Shown: positions 46,001 to 57,696 of the stretch, piece after piece
How positions within the stretch are numbered: position 1 is the stretch's first letter
How the letters are laid out: each line of letters begins with the position of its first letter
Assembly (NCBI GenBank): GCA_015179025.1
Contig: WHUX01000039.1
Location: 310,001 to 374,000, forward strand
Source of the DNA: Terfezia claveryi
Lineage: Eukaryota; Ascomycota; Pezizomycetes; Pezizales; Pezizaceae
DNA length: 64,000 bases
Reading direction: 5' to 3'
Made by a program: the position numbers and the translations under genes
The notes under the pieces: model-generated
Databases searched by the model: none
Told to the model about the DNA's origin: nothing
The model's input: the letters and a program-made list of their open reading frames with translations, nothing else

Positions 46001-46500
46001 ATGGTGGCCTTCGGTCATCCACAGTATTTTCTGCAGTAAGGGCTATTAAAGTGCAGGGTATAGGAGCCAAAGCTGACTGATATATTATGTATCATTAGCC
46101 AAGGGATTCTGAGGATGATTGGATACTTAAGCTTGGTAATGAATATAGGGAGGTTTTCGGAGTGATCTACGATCTGGACAGGCGTACAGGTGATGTCTGT
46201 GATAGCTCCAGAAGAGATAGGTCGGCCATCAATAACATCAAGGAGGTGTGGAGTCTTAAGCTCAGATATAGGTATGGCATGTTTACTGACGAAGGTCTGG
46301 TTAATAAAGACAATTCCTAATACTCTACAGTCTACAAGAGCTGTTGTGTCAAGTATTTTACTAGTACCATTAAAAGATATTGTGATAGGTACAACAAGGT
46401 GCTCATTGAATAGGTGAGACTTATCAACAGATATAGACGAAGTAGAGAGTACAGGAACAGAAAATGCAGATAATGACAAATAGTCTAGGGCAGGTCCCTT
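43074..46500 (-). pseudogene. Gypsy-3 pol (main part)
   Basis: Minus-strand pieces from protease to integrase share one frame (starts 46479, 45717, 44487 and 43512 agree modulo three). Protease: ALVDCRVLGIVFIN, where the active-site Gly is lost. [33 protein letters not shown] intact at about 45140-45150. RNase [17 protein letters not shown]. Integrase: MNAIIEQNLKAYINYQQNNW and ELHSTLKVELGYVQA. The breaks are almost all TAG/TAA, the footprint of C-to-T mutation rather than of indels. Confidence 0.85.
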
Positions 46501-46559
46501 GCTAGTATCAGTGACTAGGCAAGGGACAGGGCTTTTCCCGACTCATCTACCTCTTCGAT

Positions 46560-47768
46560 CCTAGATTTAGAGATAGTGTGGGCAGCCATTGAATGGTTTT
46601 TTTGGAGGGGAAACGCTATGATAAAATGATCCTCTTTCCCATAAGCGATAAACAGCCTATTATTGCAGCGACGTTCCCTCTCTTCTTATATTAGGTGGGG
46701 CCTTCCTGATGATAAATCCATGGGGGTGGTGCCGCAAGCCACCAGAGATGGGTAGGCTGGCTTATTGGCTGTAGCTTGGGTCTGAAGGCTCGGACTCGGG
46801 TTCTAAGGTCAAGGTTGCTGTATTTGGCTCTGAGTATGCTGTGTTCTCATAGGTCGATAGGTACTGGAGGCACTGGTCTGGACTCTCAACCTAGCTAATT
46901 TTTGCTCCATCTTAGATGCCTGATCAATGTATTCATCGAGGGTCTTAACATCTAAAGATTGCAGGAGGGCCTTTTTGAGCTCAATATTAAGGCCTTCTTA
47001 GAATTGTTCCTACTTCACCTGATCATTCCACTCCACCTCTGCTGCCAACTTTGAGAATTCAGCAACATATGCTGAAAGGTCATGACCTTTCTGTTTTAGT
47101 TTTCGGAGAGTACAAGTTGCTGTACCTATATGGTTTAGGTCCCCAAAAGTGCAGTTGAGGATTGTGAACAGAGCAGTGATATCAGGAAGGTTGAAGTGAT
47201 TATCGAGCACATAGGGTTGGACCTGGTCCAAAGCTATGCCCTCCAGTAGGCTGTATACATATGCTAATCGGTACTGAATGGTAGGGAACTTTGCAGCATC
47301 CCTATTTAGTTTGATCTTGATGGAATTTTTCCAAGCTTTCAGGTGAGTCCTGTTGACATTAAACTTTGGTGGGGTGGGGAGATCCTGGGTCTTAGGTGCC
47401 TGAGATACTTGGGGTGCTGGAGCTGCTTGGCTTTTAATTATGTCTAGGGCTCTATTCAGAGTCTGGATAGTTCTTCTTTCATTGATTAAGTGGTTCTGGG
47501 TGGTCGCGAAGTTGCTTTGGCAGGAGGCGGGGTCAGCCTAGCATAAGAGGAGGTCTTTGGTGAGTATCGTAACCTTATCATTGGTCCTAGTCTGTTTTTG
47601 TTGGCCTTCATATATGGCTGATTCTAGTCATTGGCCTAGGGCATCTATAACAAGGTATATGTCGATAATGGTCTGGCAATAACTGCCGAAGTCAGCCTGG
47701 TTAATAGGAATAAGCAGGGCTTGCTAGGCTTGAAACCTAGTAGTAAGAGTGGAGTCTTGGGTAGCCAT
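46560..47768 (-). pseudogene. Gypsy-3 gag
   Basis: Start at ATG 47768-47766 (MATQDSTLTTRFQA). Contains LKAWKNSIKIKLNRD, GTATCTLRKLKQKGHDLSAY and VAEFSKLAAEVEWND of the gag capsid region. The zinc knuckle near 46630-46680 reads IAYGKEDHFIIAF, with all three Cys of the C-C-H-C pattern replaced or lost. Several TAG/TAA stops. Confidence 0.8.
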
Positions 47769-47803
47769 TGAGCATACCAGATGATCAAAGTGATCCAACG
47801 TAG

Positions 47804-48349
47804 TATAACGTGGGCTTTGGGGAATAAGACGACCAAGGGATATGCCAGGGTAAGGGCAGGGCTAGGGTAACATACACATGTAGGAACATTACGTGTATGA
47901 CTAGGGGAAGGCTGAAATGGGAGACAAGGATAAGAGGCCGAGACACGTAGAAGCGGTTGCCGTGTATGTCGAAAGGAGGCAGCTATGCTGCAAAGTTGTT
48001 TACGAAGCCAGGGTGGTATACAGAGAAAGTATACCAGTACAGGGGAAGCAAGGTCCTGTATTGGGTTTACAAGATATTAGATAGGGATCCAATGATAGTA
48101 CGAGGGCAAAGGACTTTATATATATGAGCCGCCAGGATAATGGGAGAAATAAACTTCTCGAGATCCCTATCACGGAAGCCCAGCAGGATAATGATAATCC
48201 ATCACGTATGATTATAGGTGATGACAAAGACAGCAATGACAATAACCCATTACCTGTAATTGCAGGTGATACCAAAGGTAATAATGACTATAACTTATCA
48301 CCTACGATCGCAGGTGGTAATAAAGACAACTGAATACATGGTTGTGACA
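47804..48349 (-). repeat. Gypsy-3 5' LTR (module C)
   Basis: 546 bp, begins TATAACGTGGGC and ends GTTGTGACA. Carries the same three 48-bp palindrome units as its partner at 35631-36176. The primer site GTTGGATCACTTTGAT lies just to the left on the element strand (about 47785-47800). Confidence 0.88.
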
Positions 48350-50420
48350 CTATGAGACATTCTATAGAGGGGCCTATAGGGTGGGTTTTTACCTTGAATC
48401 AGGGAGATAGTGTGGTCGCATAGTCGGTGGGATGTGAGCTTCTCTGCGGCCTTTTTCGAGAACAGGTTAATGAACTCATGGTATTTGTCTGGAACCATAG
48501 ATTTCTACTCCCCCTTAAACCTTATCTTATTGATTTTCAGGTTTACGTTATGTATGGAGTAGGCATGCGCCTTCAGCTTGTGCTTCCTAGAAAGGTAGAC
48601 GAAAGTCCCGGCTCCAATAAAGTTGATATTGAGGGGTTTTGGTGAGAGGGTTTTAGCGACCATCTGGCTAGAATCTTCTACCAGAGGTAGTAGAGCACAC
48701 AGCCCTTTAACGGCAGTCATTGGAGCACTACAGTGCTTCTTACAATACCCACTGTTGAAATTTAAGGTATAAGAGATAAAGTTAATAGAGACATCATACA
48801 TTTGGAGCCACTAGATCCCCAAAACAATAGGGTATTTGAATTTAGTCACAAATATTGGGAGACTTTCCAAGTGGTCTCCAATGGCACTAGGCAAGTATGT
48901 GAGGTCGATGATAGCTCTGGAAGAGATAGGGCGGCCATCAATGACATCGAGAATGTGAGAGGTCTTTAACTAGTAGGTTGCTATAGAATTTTTATTGACA
49001 AAGGCCTGATCAATAAATACAATTCCTGAAGTACCACAATCTATTAGAGCTGTTGTTACCACTCTTTTACTATTAAATTTAACAGTTATTGGTACTACAA
49101 AATGCTCACCAAACAAGCAAGATTCATCAACAGACAAAGGTGTAGGCAAAGAAAATACAGATAAAGATAAATAGTCCTGGGCAGGTCCCTTGCTAGTATC
49201 AGTAACTAGGCAAGGGACTCCCCTTTTCTTGACTCTTCAACTTCCTCAATTTGTAACTAGGATATAGTATGGGCACCTAGGGAGCGGTTCTTGTGGAGGG
49301 TACACACTGCAATAAAATAGTCTCCTTTGCTACAGGTGATGTCTAGCCTATTGTTGCGGCAGTGATCTCTTTCCCCCTGAGTGAGCTAGGGTCTTCCCAA
49401 AAATAGGTCCATTGGGGTGGTTTCCCCAACTACTATAGAACGGTGTGCTGCCTTAACTAGGTTGAGTTGATTCTGGGAGCAGGGTTGCGATGGGTTCCTG
49501 TGGTACTGATTCTGGAGGTAGGGGTACAATAGGTTCTAGGAGGGATAGATCCGGGCCTGTTGCATCCTCAACTTGGCCATTCTTTGGTCCACCTATGAGG
49601 CCAGATCAATGAGCTCCTCAAGAGTTTTGGCTGGAGACAGAATAAGGTACTTTTTGATCTTGACACTAAGGCCCTCTTCGAACTGTTCTAGTTTTACCTA
49701 GTCCTTCTATGGTACTTTTGCCACTAGCCTCGAAAATTCAGCTATATATATCAAGAGGTTATTGCATCATTGTCTTAGGGCCCGAAGGGCTCTGGTAGCT
49801 ATTCCTGCTGGGTCTAGATCTCCAAACATTCTATTGAGGATAGCGTAGAGTACAGGAATGTCTGCTAGTTTGATACTCGAGTCTTGGATGTATAGTTGGA
49901 CTTGATACAAGGCTTTATTCTCCAATAGGCCATACACATAGACCAAGCAGTATTGGATGGTAGGGAACTTTGCAGCGTCCCTATTTAGCTTAATATTGAT
50001 TGTGTTTTTCCATGATTAGAGGCAGGACCTTTCGCCATTAAATTTCAGTAGAGTGGGGAGGTCCTATGTTTTAGGGGCCTGAGGTGCCTGATTCCCAGGG
50101 TTTATTGTATCCAGGGCCCTGGTCAGAGTTTAGACAGTTCTCTTTTCATTGGCCAAGTCCTTCTGGTAGGATGTAATGTCCTTTGTAAGTATTATGATTT
50201 CGTCCTCAGCTCTGGCCAGTTTCTGTTGGGCTTTACGCATGGCTGCTTCTAGTTGCAAACCCATGGTATCCGCAGTGAGGTAAATATCGATGATGGTATT
50301 ATGATAGTTATTAAAGTCAGTCTAATTTTTTGGGATTGGCAGTACTTACTAGGCTTAGAATCTAGCTCCTAGAAGCATAGTAGTGGTTTCTTGAGTTGCT
50401 ATAATATAGGCATACTAGTT
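48350..50420 (-). pseudogene. Gypsy-2 gag, protease and start of RT
   Basis: The gypsy-2 part to the right of gypsy-3. RT start with YHEFINLFSKKAAEKL and YRPLYRMS (48498-48350) joins to the RT on the far side at 35630. Upstream: protease and linker (about 49200-48505) with LNINFIGAGTFVYLSRKHKL, and gag (about 50402-49250) with the capsid-like text and a degenerate zinc knuckle near 49330-49370. Stops are TAG/TAA throughout. Confidence 0.75.
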
Positions 50421-50441
50421 GGTCAAGGTGATCCAACATAG

Positions 50442-50972
50442 TGTAATGACTGCTCTGGGGACAAGGTAACTAAGGGGTATACTAGAGCAATGGCCAGGCT
50501 AGAATAATATATATGTAGGAATGCCATATGTATGGCTAGGGGAAAAGGCTTAGAATAGGGGCTAGGGTGAGGGTGAGAGAGGCACATGGGAGTAGTAGAA
50601 AGCAGCAGGGTTGCAGAGCTGTTCGATAGATTATGGCAGGATGAGGGGGTATACAAGGGAGATACAGCTTCATAGAGAGAAGCAAGGTCCTGTATTAGGT
50701 ATATAAGACATTGGATGGTTATCTAATGAGAGGGTGGAGAAATAAAGATATATATATATGATTCCAAGCCAAGGCCATGGAAGGAATAAGCTTCCTGAGA
50801 TTCCTATCTTGGAAGCTAAGATTACAATTACCTATCAACGACACTCAAATAAGCCTGTTCGAGTGTCAGAACAGCATGATACCCGAACAAGCCTATTCAA
50901 GTATCAAAACAGTATGACACCCGAACCAGCCAGTTTGACCGTCAAATCAAGATGAAGAGCACAGTTATGATA
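50442..50972 (-). repeat. Gypsy-2 5' LTR (module B)
   Basis: 531 bp, TGTAATGACTGCTC at one end and GTTATGATA (for GTTGTGACA) at the other. Three 38-bp inverted-repeat units like those of the 3' LTR, one reading GACACTCAAATA ... TGTTCGAGTGTC. Confidence 0.9.
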
Positions 50973-50976
50973 CTAA

Positions 50977-51136
50977 ATATGCTTCCCAAGATCTCAATCT
51001 CGGAAGCCAAGCAAGGTAATGATAACAATAACCCATCACCTGCGATCACAGGTGAAAAGAAAGACAACAATAGCAATAACCCATCACCTACAATTGCAGG
51101 TGATGGTGAGGACAACAGAGCACATGGTTGTGACAA
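50977..51136 (-). repeat. Truncated gypsy LTR (module C)
   Basis: Only the U3-end part of a module-C LTR is present: GCTTCCCAAGAT, then two 48-bp units with CACCTGCGATCACAGGTG-like palindromes, then GTTGTGAC. It abuts the end of gypsy-2, so gypsy-2 may have landed in, or recombined with, an older LTR. Confidence 0.75.
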
Positions 51137-51137
51137 T

Positions 51138-52387
51138 CTTACCTAAACTCAAACTAAGATAGCTAGGTCTATTTCCTATTATTTCTAGTAATTTTAAATA
51201 CAATAATTATAGTCTGGACCTATTTAGGGAACCTGATCTTCACTTTATATATAATACTTTTCATATTAGCAAACTCAAACCTTATTATAGAAATGATTTT
51301 ACCCAGTTCTCTTATAGATAAACTTAAGAACTGGAACCAATTCAAGATAATTATTATAAAGTTAAAAAAGCATTAGAATTCAGAACAGCTTCTAGAACTA
51401 GATTAAGATAATATAAGGTTAGATAGCTAGAATACTCTCCTAAATATAATTCCTAAGTAAATACTAAGGATATCACTACCAAAATTATTCAAGACTTCTG
51501 GATAACTAGAAGGATAGACAATATATTCACAAGATAATGAATAAGTAGAAGAAGATAAGGGCTATAAACTAGAGATAAGATCTGAGCTCTTATCTAATAG
51601 AAATAAGATAGAATTATAAGTCAAGGAAACATTAAGGATAATCATATTAATGCTAATATAATAATAATATATTAAATCTTAAGATGTATGGAAATTAATT
51701 TAATAGAACAAAAGAAGTAAAGATAGGAAATCCTTCTATGTAGGCAAGTGTAATAGTAAATATTATTTCATTACTTATATAATTGTTTATATAGTTTTAT
51801 ATTTCCTATATTACTACTATATTATATAACTAATCCTTTTGGTTGAAGGACTAGCTTTCTACTACTTTCTACTACTTTATAAGCATCCACAGTATATGAA
51901 GTTTACTATGGGAAATTCTATAGAACTTGCTATATTAGCATATCCTTATTATGGCTGCATAACCTTTATTTTAGGCTGCATAAATATTACTATAGCTATA
52001 TAACCTCTTTTATATAGTATACTACCTTTTGGTATACTATCCTTTATTGTATTTGTTTCTATAGTTATCAGATCTTAGAGAAGTATAAATAGGCTAATAG
52101 ATTTCTTCTAAAATCTATAAGAAGAATTTGAGAAGTACACAAGTATCTATTAGTAAGCCTATATTAAAATCAAATCAAGATTCTATAGCTTAAATAGTAC
52201 AAATTTATATAAATTAGATTATATTAGTTAATTACTATTCTCTAATAGAATATCCTACATAATAATCTCCCTACCCTTCTAGGGTACTACCTTAGCAAAA
52301 CAAAAATATACAAATATCTATGTCTATAGATATAGACTGTATAAATAATACTAAATAAATTCTGTCTGGTATTATTTATTATAATAT
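51138..52387 (+). repeat. Second gypsy family, copy a: end of pol plus LTR-like tail
   Basis: 1.25 kb closely matching 55056-56290. The first ~420 bp reads (plus strand, with stops) as the C-terminal end of a gypsy integrase: DLHFIYNTFHISKLKPYYRN, later DITTKIIQDFW. The following ~750 bp is non-coding and, being the part repeated at the end of copy b, is probably LTR. Very AT-rich; stops are TAG/TAA, consistent with RIP. Confidence 0.65.
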
Positions 52388-52865
52388 TCCTATTAAAGAA
52401 GATTATATAGTTTGTATTTTATGACTTTAGATAATTATTGATAGATAATTAGAATTTATTATTTCTGTCTTAGATAATTTTATAGCAAAACAATATATTA
52501 CTACTTTTGATACTTATATAGTCTCAACTATAGGATATCATTTTTGTATTGTTTTTAATTGAGATACTTTTTTTATATTAATACACTTTTAAAATTGGGC
52601 TAAAAATAAAGGAATTAAGTTAGAACTGTCTACTATATATTATCAATATATAGATAGACAATTGGAAATTATGATCAAAGAAATTCTGTAAATAGTAAAA
52701 GCTTGTAAAATTAAAGAATTTAATTGGTTACAAAAACTGCCAGAGATATAGTTGAAACTTAATTATAGGTATGATACTGCTAGCCAGAATAGCTCCTATT
52801 CTATACTATTTAGATTTAATGCATATCTTAGTGTATTAATACTTCCATATTCTATTAATATACCA
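52388..52865 (+). pseudogene. Second gypsy family: integrase core fragment
   Basis: Plus-strand text with ELSTIYYQYIDRQLEIMIKEI (the T-D-G-Q-x-E region with D and E), then KEFNWLQKLPEI and LNYRYDTASQNSS. It continues in sense after the 2.0-kb insertion at 52866-54887, so that insertion split an integrase gene. Stops are TAA/TAG. Confidence 0.65.
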
Positions 52866-53244
52866 TACCAAAAAAGGGGATGTTATCATACGAGTAGTAC
52901 TGTCATATTCCTATATTATTGTAGATACTTTAATATTAGTCGGTAACTCTTATTTATTTCTATATACATAATAAAACTTTATTTTAATGGTATCAGGTAG
53001 CACATAGTATGCATTGTCTGAAATACTATATTTTGAGTAAGTATTATAAAGACTAAAATATTCGCTACTATGTTGTCTAGAATACTATTGCTTTAGTAAT
53101 TATTATAAAGACTAAAAATGGTCCCTATTATATTATCAAGAATACTATTGTAATATAGTAGTACTAACATGCAGCTTATAACAATACTAGAACAGGCTAT
53201 ACACCTGCTAACAGCTCTGGAATCTTGGCACTGGAGCAAATTTC

Positions 53245-53355
53245 GTAGCAGATTTCGAAGTATATTTTGGAGCAGATTGTAAAGCAGATTTTGAAGTAGA
53301 TTTCAAAGTAGATTCTAGAGCAGATTTCATAGTAGATTTTAGAGTAGACTTCAGA
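53245..53355. repeat. 12-bp tandem repeat (TAGATTTCAAAG-like)
   Basis: About nine degenerate copies of a 12-bp unit such as TAGATTTCAAAG, CAGATTTCATAG and TAGATTTTAGAG. Confidence 0.7.
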
Positions 53356-53365
53356 TCGAGAATAT

Positions 53366-53935
53366 ATACAGCAGAAATATTCATTTTATTTACTAATTAT
53401 AATAGTATACATAGCATACTAATACTTACTATAATACTCTCTCTAATACTTGCTCTAATACTTGCTATAACACATACTCTAATACTAACTCTAATGTTCA
53501 CTACAATACTCGCTCTAATACTTGCTCTGATAATCACTCTAATATTCGCTCTAATACTCACTCTAATACTTGCTCTAATATGCTTTAGAAACATACAAGA
53601 TATTGGATAAAGAGTAAAAGGAAAAGGTGCGAGAGGAGAAGATATATATATAGGAAAATTATAGTTACTAAGCCCAATTGCTAAATCTGATAATATAGAC
53701 TTTCTGGAAATAATGAGATAATAGATAATAAGAGAGGTAGCATGACAGTGCTCAGTCCCGCTTAGTCTACTATCGTATATGTGTGCCATACTACTGAATG
53801 CCTAACCTAGTAATAGTCATATTAGGAAATTATAGTCGTAGTACTATAATATATATAGAGTTTATACTTTGTGATATATATTGTAGGAAGTTATACCTTC
53901 ATAGCCCATTTATGAAGTATCTAAGAAACTTATAC
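53366..53935 (+). repeat. R1 repeat, copy A (heavily mutated)
   Basis: Starts with CAGCAGAAATATTCATT, continues into a 12-bp satellite of ACTTGCTCTAAT-like units (53410-53590), then a conserved stretch with TAGACTTTCTGGAAATAATGA and GGTAGCATGACAGTGCTCAG, and ends in AT-rich repeats. It matches copy C (60432-61060) after allowing C-to-T and G-to-A changes. A 130-codon open frame on the minus strand across the 12-bp satellite is a by-product of the repeat. Confidence 0.75.
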
Positions 53936-54180
53936 ATTTGAGGGTTAAATACATAGAGGCTACAAAAGTATAAATTCCATGTATATCTAGAGATCATGAA
54001 AGCATGAAATCTATGCATATATATATGTAAGCCTCAAATATATAAATTTTATATATATCTAGAGATTGTCAAAGTATGAATTCTATGCATATATATAAAT
54101 AAGCTTCAAAAGTATAAATTCTATGCATAAGTATATATATATAAGTCTCAAATATATAAGTTTCTTATCTATATATATAT
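53936..54180. repeat. AT-rich repeat linking the R1 arms
   Basis: Repeated words such as AAGTATAAATTCTATGCATA and TATATATAAG alternate between copies A and B. No coding potential. Confidence 0.6.
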
Positions 54181-54690
54181 AGGCATGGAAAGCATAACTT
54201 CCTATAATATATATCATAAAGCTGAACTCCACATATATTGTAGTACTACAACTACGATTTCCCAATATAACTATTACTAGGTTAGATATTGAGTAGTACA
54301 GTACCTATGTATGATAGTAGGCTAAGCAGGGCTAAGTACTGTCATGCCACCCCTCTTATTATCTATTATCTTATAGTCTTCAGAAAGTCTATATTGTCAG
54401 CCTTGGCAATCAAGCTTGGCTACTATTGTTTTCTAGTATCTATACTTCGCTTACTCAAGCTTTTTTTTTTAGCTCTTTATCTAATATTTTATTAAATTTC
54501 TGAGACATATTATAGTAAGTATTAGAGTAAGTATTAAAGTAAGTATTAGAGCGAGTATTAAAGTAATTATTAGAGCAAGTATTAGAGCGAAGTGTTGTAT
54601 GAGTATTAAGGTGAGTGTTGTAGTAAGTATTAGAGTAAGTATTAGAGTAATATTATATTTGACCAACTTTATGTATTAACATTATACAAC
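54181..54690 (-). repeat. R1 repeat, copy B (inverted, heavily mutated)
   Basis: Reverse complement of copy A: ATGCCACCCCTCTTATTATC (complement of the GATAATAAGAGGGGTGGCAT stretch), then the 12-bp satellite as AGTATTAGAGTA at 54510-54655. A and B form an inverted repeat with arms of roughly 500 bp. Confidence 0.75.
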
Positions 54691-54887
54691 AATTTTATTT
54701 AACTAACTTCGAGTCTCACTAAACTACAGAGTTATTATGATCTAGAATTGCTATAGTATTCTCGGAAGTATGTGGTATGACCTAACTTTATTAGTAAGGC
54801 CGATAAAGTTCAGCCACATGAACAGTACTTTTGGTATTTATAGAGATATAGAATTACCACCTGAATAATAATATCCCCTTTTTGGTA

Positions 54888-56290
54888 CAGTATATATATC
54901 AGCAAATGAACATTATAAGGTAATATTTAAGAACCTATATGATGCTAAGAAAACTCAAGCATCTTAAGTCAATAAACAACTATCTAATACAACTAAATTT
55001 TCAGTTAGACAATAAGTCATGTTTTCTTTGAAAAATATCAATTTATTAAATATTTTATCTAAACTTAAACTAAGATAGCTAGACCCATTTTCTATTGTTT
55101 CTAGCAATTAGAAAAACAATAATTATAGCCTAAACCTATTCAATTAACTTGACCTCCACCTCATATATAATACTTCTCATATAAGTAAGATTAAACTCTA
55201 TTATGAAAATGATCTTACCTAGTTCCCTTATGGACAAACTTAAGAACCAGGACTAATTTAAGAAGATTATTATAAAGTCGAAAAAGTATTAAAATTTTAA
55301 ACAGCTCCTCTAACTAGAAAAAAACAATATAAAGTTAGATAGCTAAAATACTTTCTTAAATATAATTTCTAGGTAAATATTAAAGATATTACTACTGAAA
55401 TTTACTAAGACTTCTGGACAACCAAAAGTATAGAAAATATATTTAAGAGATTATGAATAACTAGAAAAGATAAGAACTATAAACTAGAGATGAGACCTGA
55501 AGTTTCATTCAAGAAGAATAAAATAGAATTATGAGTTAAGGAAATACTAAAAATATTTATATTAATACTAATATATTAATAATATATTAAGTTTAAAGAT
55601 ATATAAAAACAAATTTAGTAGAACAAAAAAAGTAAAGATTGAAAATTATTCTATGTAGTTAAGTATAATAGAAAATATATTTCAGTACTTATATAATTAC
55701 TTATATGCTTTTGTATTTTCTATATTACTACTATATTATATAACTAAGCTTTTTAATTAAAAGATTAGCTTTTTACTACTTCCTACTACTTTATAAGTAT
55801 CTATAGCTTATAGAATTTCCTATAGGAAATTCCATGAAACTTGCTATATAAGCACACCCTTATTCTAGCTACATAACCTTTATTTTAGGTAGTGTAACTA
55901 TTACTATAGCCACATGACCTTTTTTGTATAATGTACTACCTTGTGATGTACTACTCTTTATTATATTTTATTTTCTTAGTTATTAGATTTTAGAGAAGTA
56001 TAAATAGGCCACTGGATTTTCTCTTGAATCTAGTGACAGAGCAGAAGTAGGTATTAACTAGCATGCCTATATACTAATTAGATTAAGATCGTATAGCTTA
56101 GATAGTACAAATTTATATAAGATAGATTATACTAGTTAATTACTATTCTCTAGCAGAATATCTCATATAGTAATCTCTCTACTCTTTTGAGTTCCTGCTT
56201 CCATAGAAGTGAAATACATAAATGTTCATACCTATGGATATAGATTGTATGAATAGTACTGAATAAATACTATCTAGTACTATTCATTAC
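54888..56290 (+). pseudogene. Second gypsy family, copy b: integrase C-terminus and LTR-like tail
   Basis: Resumes the integrase split by the 2.0-kb insertion: VYISANEHYKVIFKNLYDAK, then KQYKVRQLKYFLEYN-like text with stops and DITTEI. From about 55460 it becomes non-coding and matches the tail of copy a (51138-52387). Only TAA/TAG stops were noticed in the traced frame. Confidence 0.65.
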
Positions 56291-57696
56291 AATTAGCTTA
56301 CAAACTCAACAAGTATTAGGTTACTATATTACCTATTGTAAGGAAGTGGCTTACTCATACCCTATAACTAACCCTCTCTCTTATAAATGTATTTCTTATA
56401 TATTTTCTTACTCCATAAGTATCTCAAAACATATAACATTCTGTGTACTGTCTACCTTACTAATATTTCATATGCTTTCATATATTATCATATACTTTCA
56501 TATATATAAGTCAAAGTTAAGGCTTAACCTATTTTGTACTAGATAGTATTTGGAAGTACTATCTAGAGGTTTCTATTATATTGATATTAAATTATGTAAA
56601 GGTCAGATGATAGTGCACTGCTCCAGTACTATACCAGTACTAGCCTAATAGGAATATATATAGTCTCCTGAATTTTCTTTCAGTTGGAGGGAGAGTTAGA
56701 ACACAGAAGATAGTTAGAGTACAATTAATATAGAAGTTTCACTGGTTAATCTTTAAAGTGCCTTTAGCACTCTTATACTACTTTATCTACTACAGTAATT
56801 TTATACTACTAGTAATAACTTTAATAGTAAGGCTGAACAATATACTATTAGTAATCTACTTTGTAATATATATTACTAGCCTGAGATTATCTGATTAGAT
56901 TAGATCTTTATCTAATTTAATCTAATTCTTCAGTCCCTTATAATAACACTTTACATTTTTTTAACCTAAGAAGTTAATTCTTACCTAACAGAAAAACCAG
57001 ATCAACCTTACCTAATCAACAAGGTTTCTACTAGAAAGAGTTAAAACTAAAGCTAGTATAAGCCTACAATATAAAGCACAGTAGTACCAAAGTTTAACAG
57101 TCAGTAGTAAGACTATCCTCTAAATAGCAACAGTAAGACTATTTAACAAATAGTAACCAATAAAGCCTACAAGTAGTAGCAAACAATAGTAAGGGTAAGA
57201 ACAACTGTATTCAACTAGCAAATATAAAGAAATAGGATAAAACTACCTAAACTGGTAGCTCTGAGATCTAGAAAGTACCTCAAAAGTTCAATAAGGGTGA
57301 GGATTATAGGAACTAGTCCTATTAATATCCAAACTCCAGAGAGTGTCCTAGCCCCACTCTCTACCTAGCCTAAAGAAAAATTAGGAACTCTCCTAATAAG
57401 TAGAACAAGGAAAAATTTTGTACTTCTCCCTCTAAAAAGAATATAAATACCTAGTAGTCCAACTTCTATCCTTCTACTCAACTTTCTTCCCAGCATTAAT
57501 AGGAAATTCTGCCTCCACAATAATTTTATCAATAAAAGTTACCCTTTTTCCCTTCAAAATTTTCTTACCCTTACTATAGTCAATCCTGGTATCAGAAGCT
57601 ACAAAAAGAGGATAAGAAGGAAGTTGATAAGAAGTAGACTCTTCCTTATCAGGATCTACCTTAAAGAAAGTAGGAATAAAAGAAACAGAGTCTAAG
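56291..57696. other. AT-rich spacer without a supported gene
   Basis: Includes a run of TCTAATTTAATCTAATTCTT near 56910-56935 and a stretch rich in AGTAGTAA near 57060-57190. It may contain the LTR and leader of the gag that follows, but no LTR partner is present in the window to prove it. Confidence 0.35.

Larger units (their letters stand above)
35631..48349 (-). mobile_element. Gypsy-3: inserted into gypsy-2 RT, itself split by gypsy-4
   Basis: Minus-strand element with LTRs of exactly 546 bp each (35631-36176 and 47804-48349). It sits inside the RT of gypsy-2: left of it gypsy-2 text reads up to the residues before the conserved RMS, and right of it GAGACATTCTATAG continues that same site. 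The flanking 5-mers ACATG and CTATG are an imperfect target duplication, explicable by later mutation. Gypsy-4 (36640-43068) splits it near the 3' end of pol. Confidence 0.88.
31510..50972 (-). mobile_element. Gypsy-2: outermost gypsy element, twice interrupted
   Basis: Minus-strand Ty3/gypsy element of the same family as gypsy-1, bounded by LTRs of exactly 531 bp each (31510-32040 and 50442-50972). A solo LTR (32391-32973) and gypsy-3 (35631-48349) have inserted into it. After removing both insertions with one copy of their target duplications, pol fragments at 48801, 48498, 35045, 34568, 34340, 33686 and 33386 (minus-strand frame starts) fall in one frame. It is the most mutated gypsy copy, as expected for the oldest layer. 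No matching target duplication is visible at its outer ends. Confidence 0.88.
52866..54887. mobile_element. 2.0-kb insertion with inverted ends, splitting an integrase
   Basis: The left end reads TACCAAAAAAGGGGATGTTA and the right end, reversed, TACCAAAAAGGGGATATTAT. Beyond about 20 bp the two ends differ. No transposase is recognisable. The interior holds 12-bp minisatellites and two copies of a repeat (R1) in opposite orientation. It could be a non-autonomous DNA transposon, or two LTR-type ends head to head, since the ends resemble polypurine tract plus LTR start. Confidence 0.55.

Noticed and set aside
31505..50977. Target duplication for gypsy-2
   Set aside because: ATAGC on the left and CTAAA on the right do not match; the right side adjoins a truncated LTR, so rearrangement is likely.
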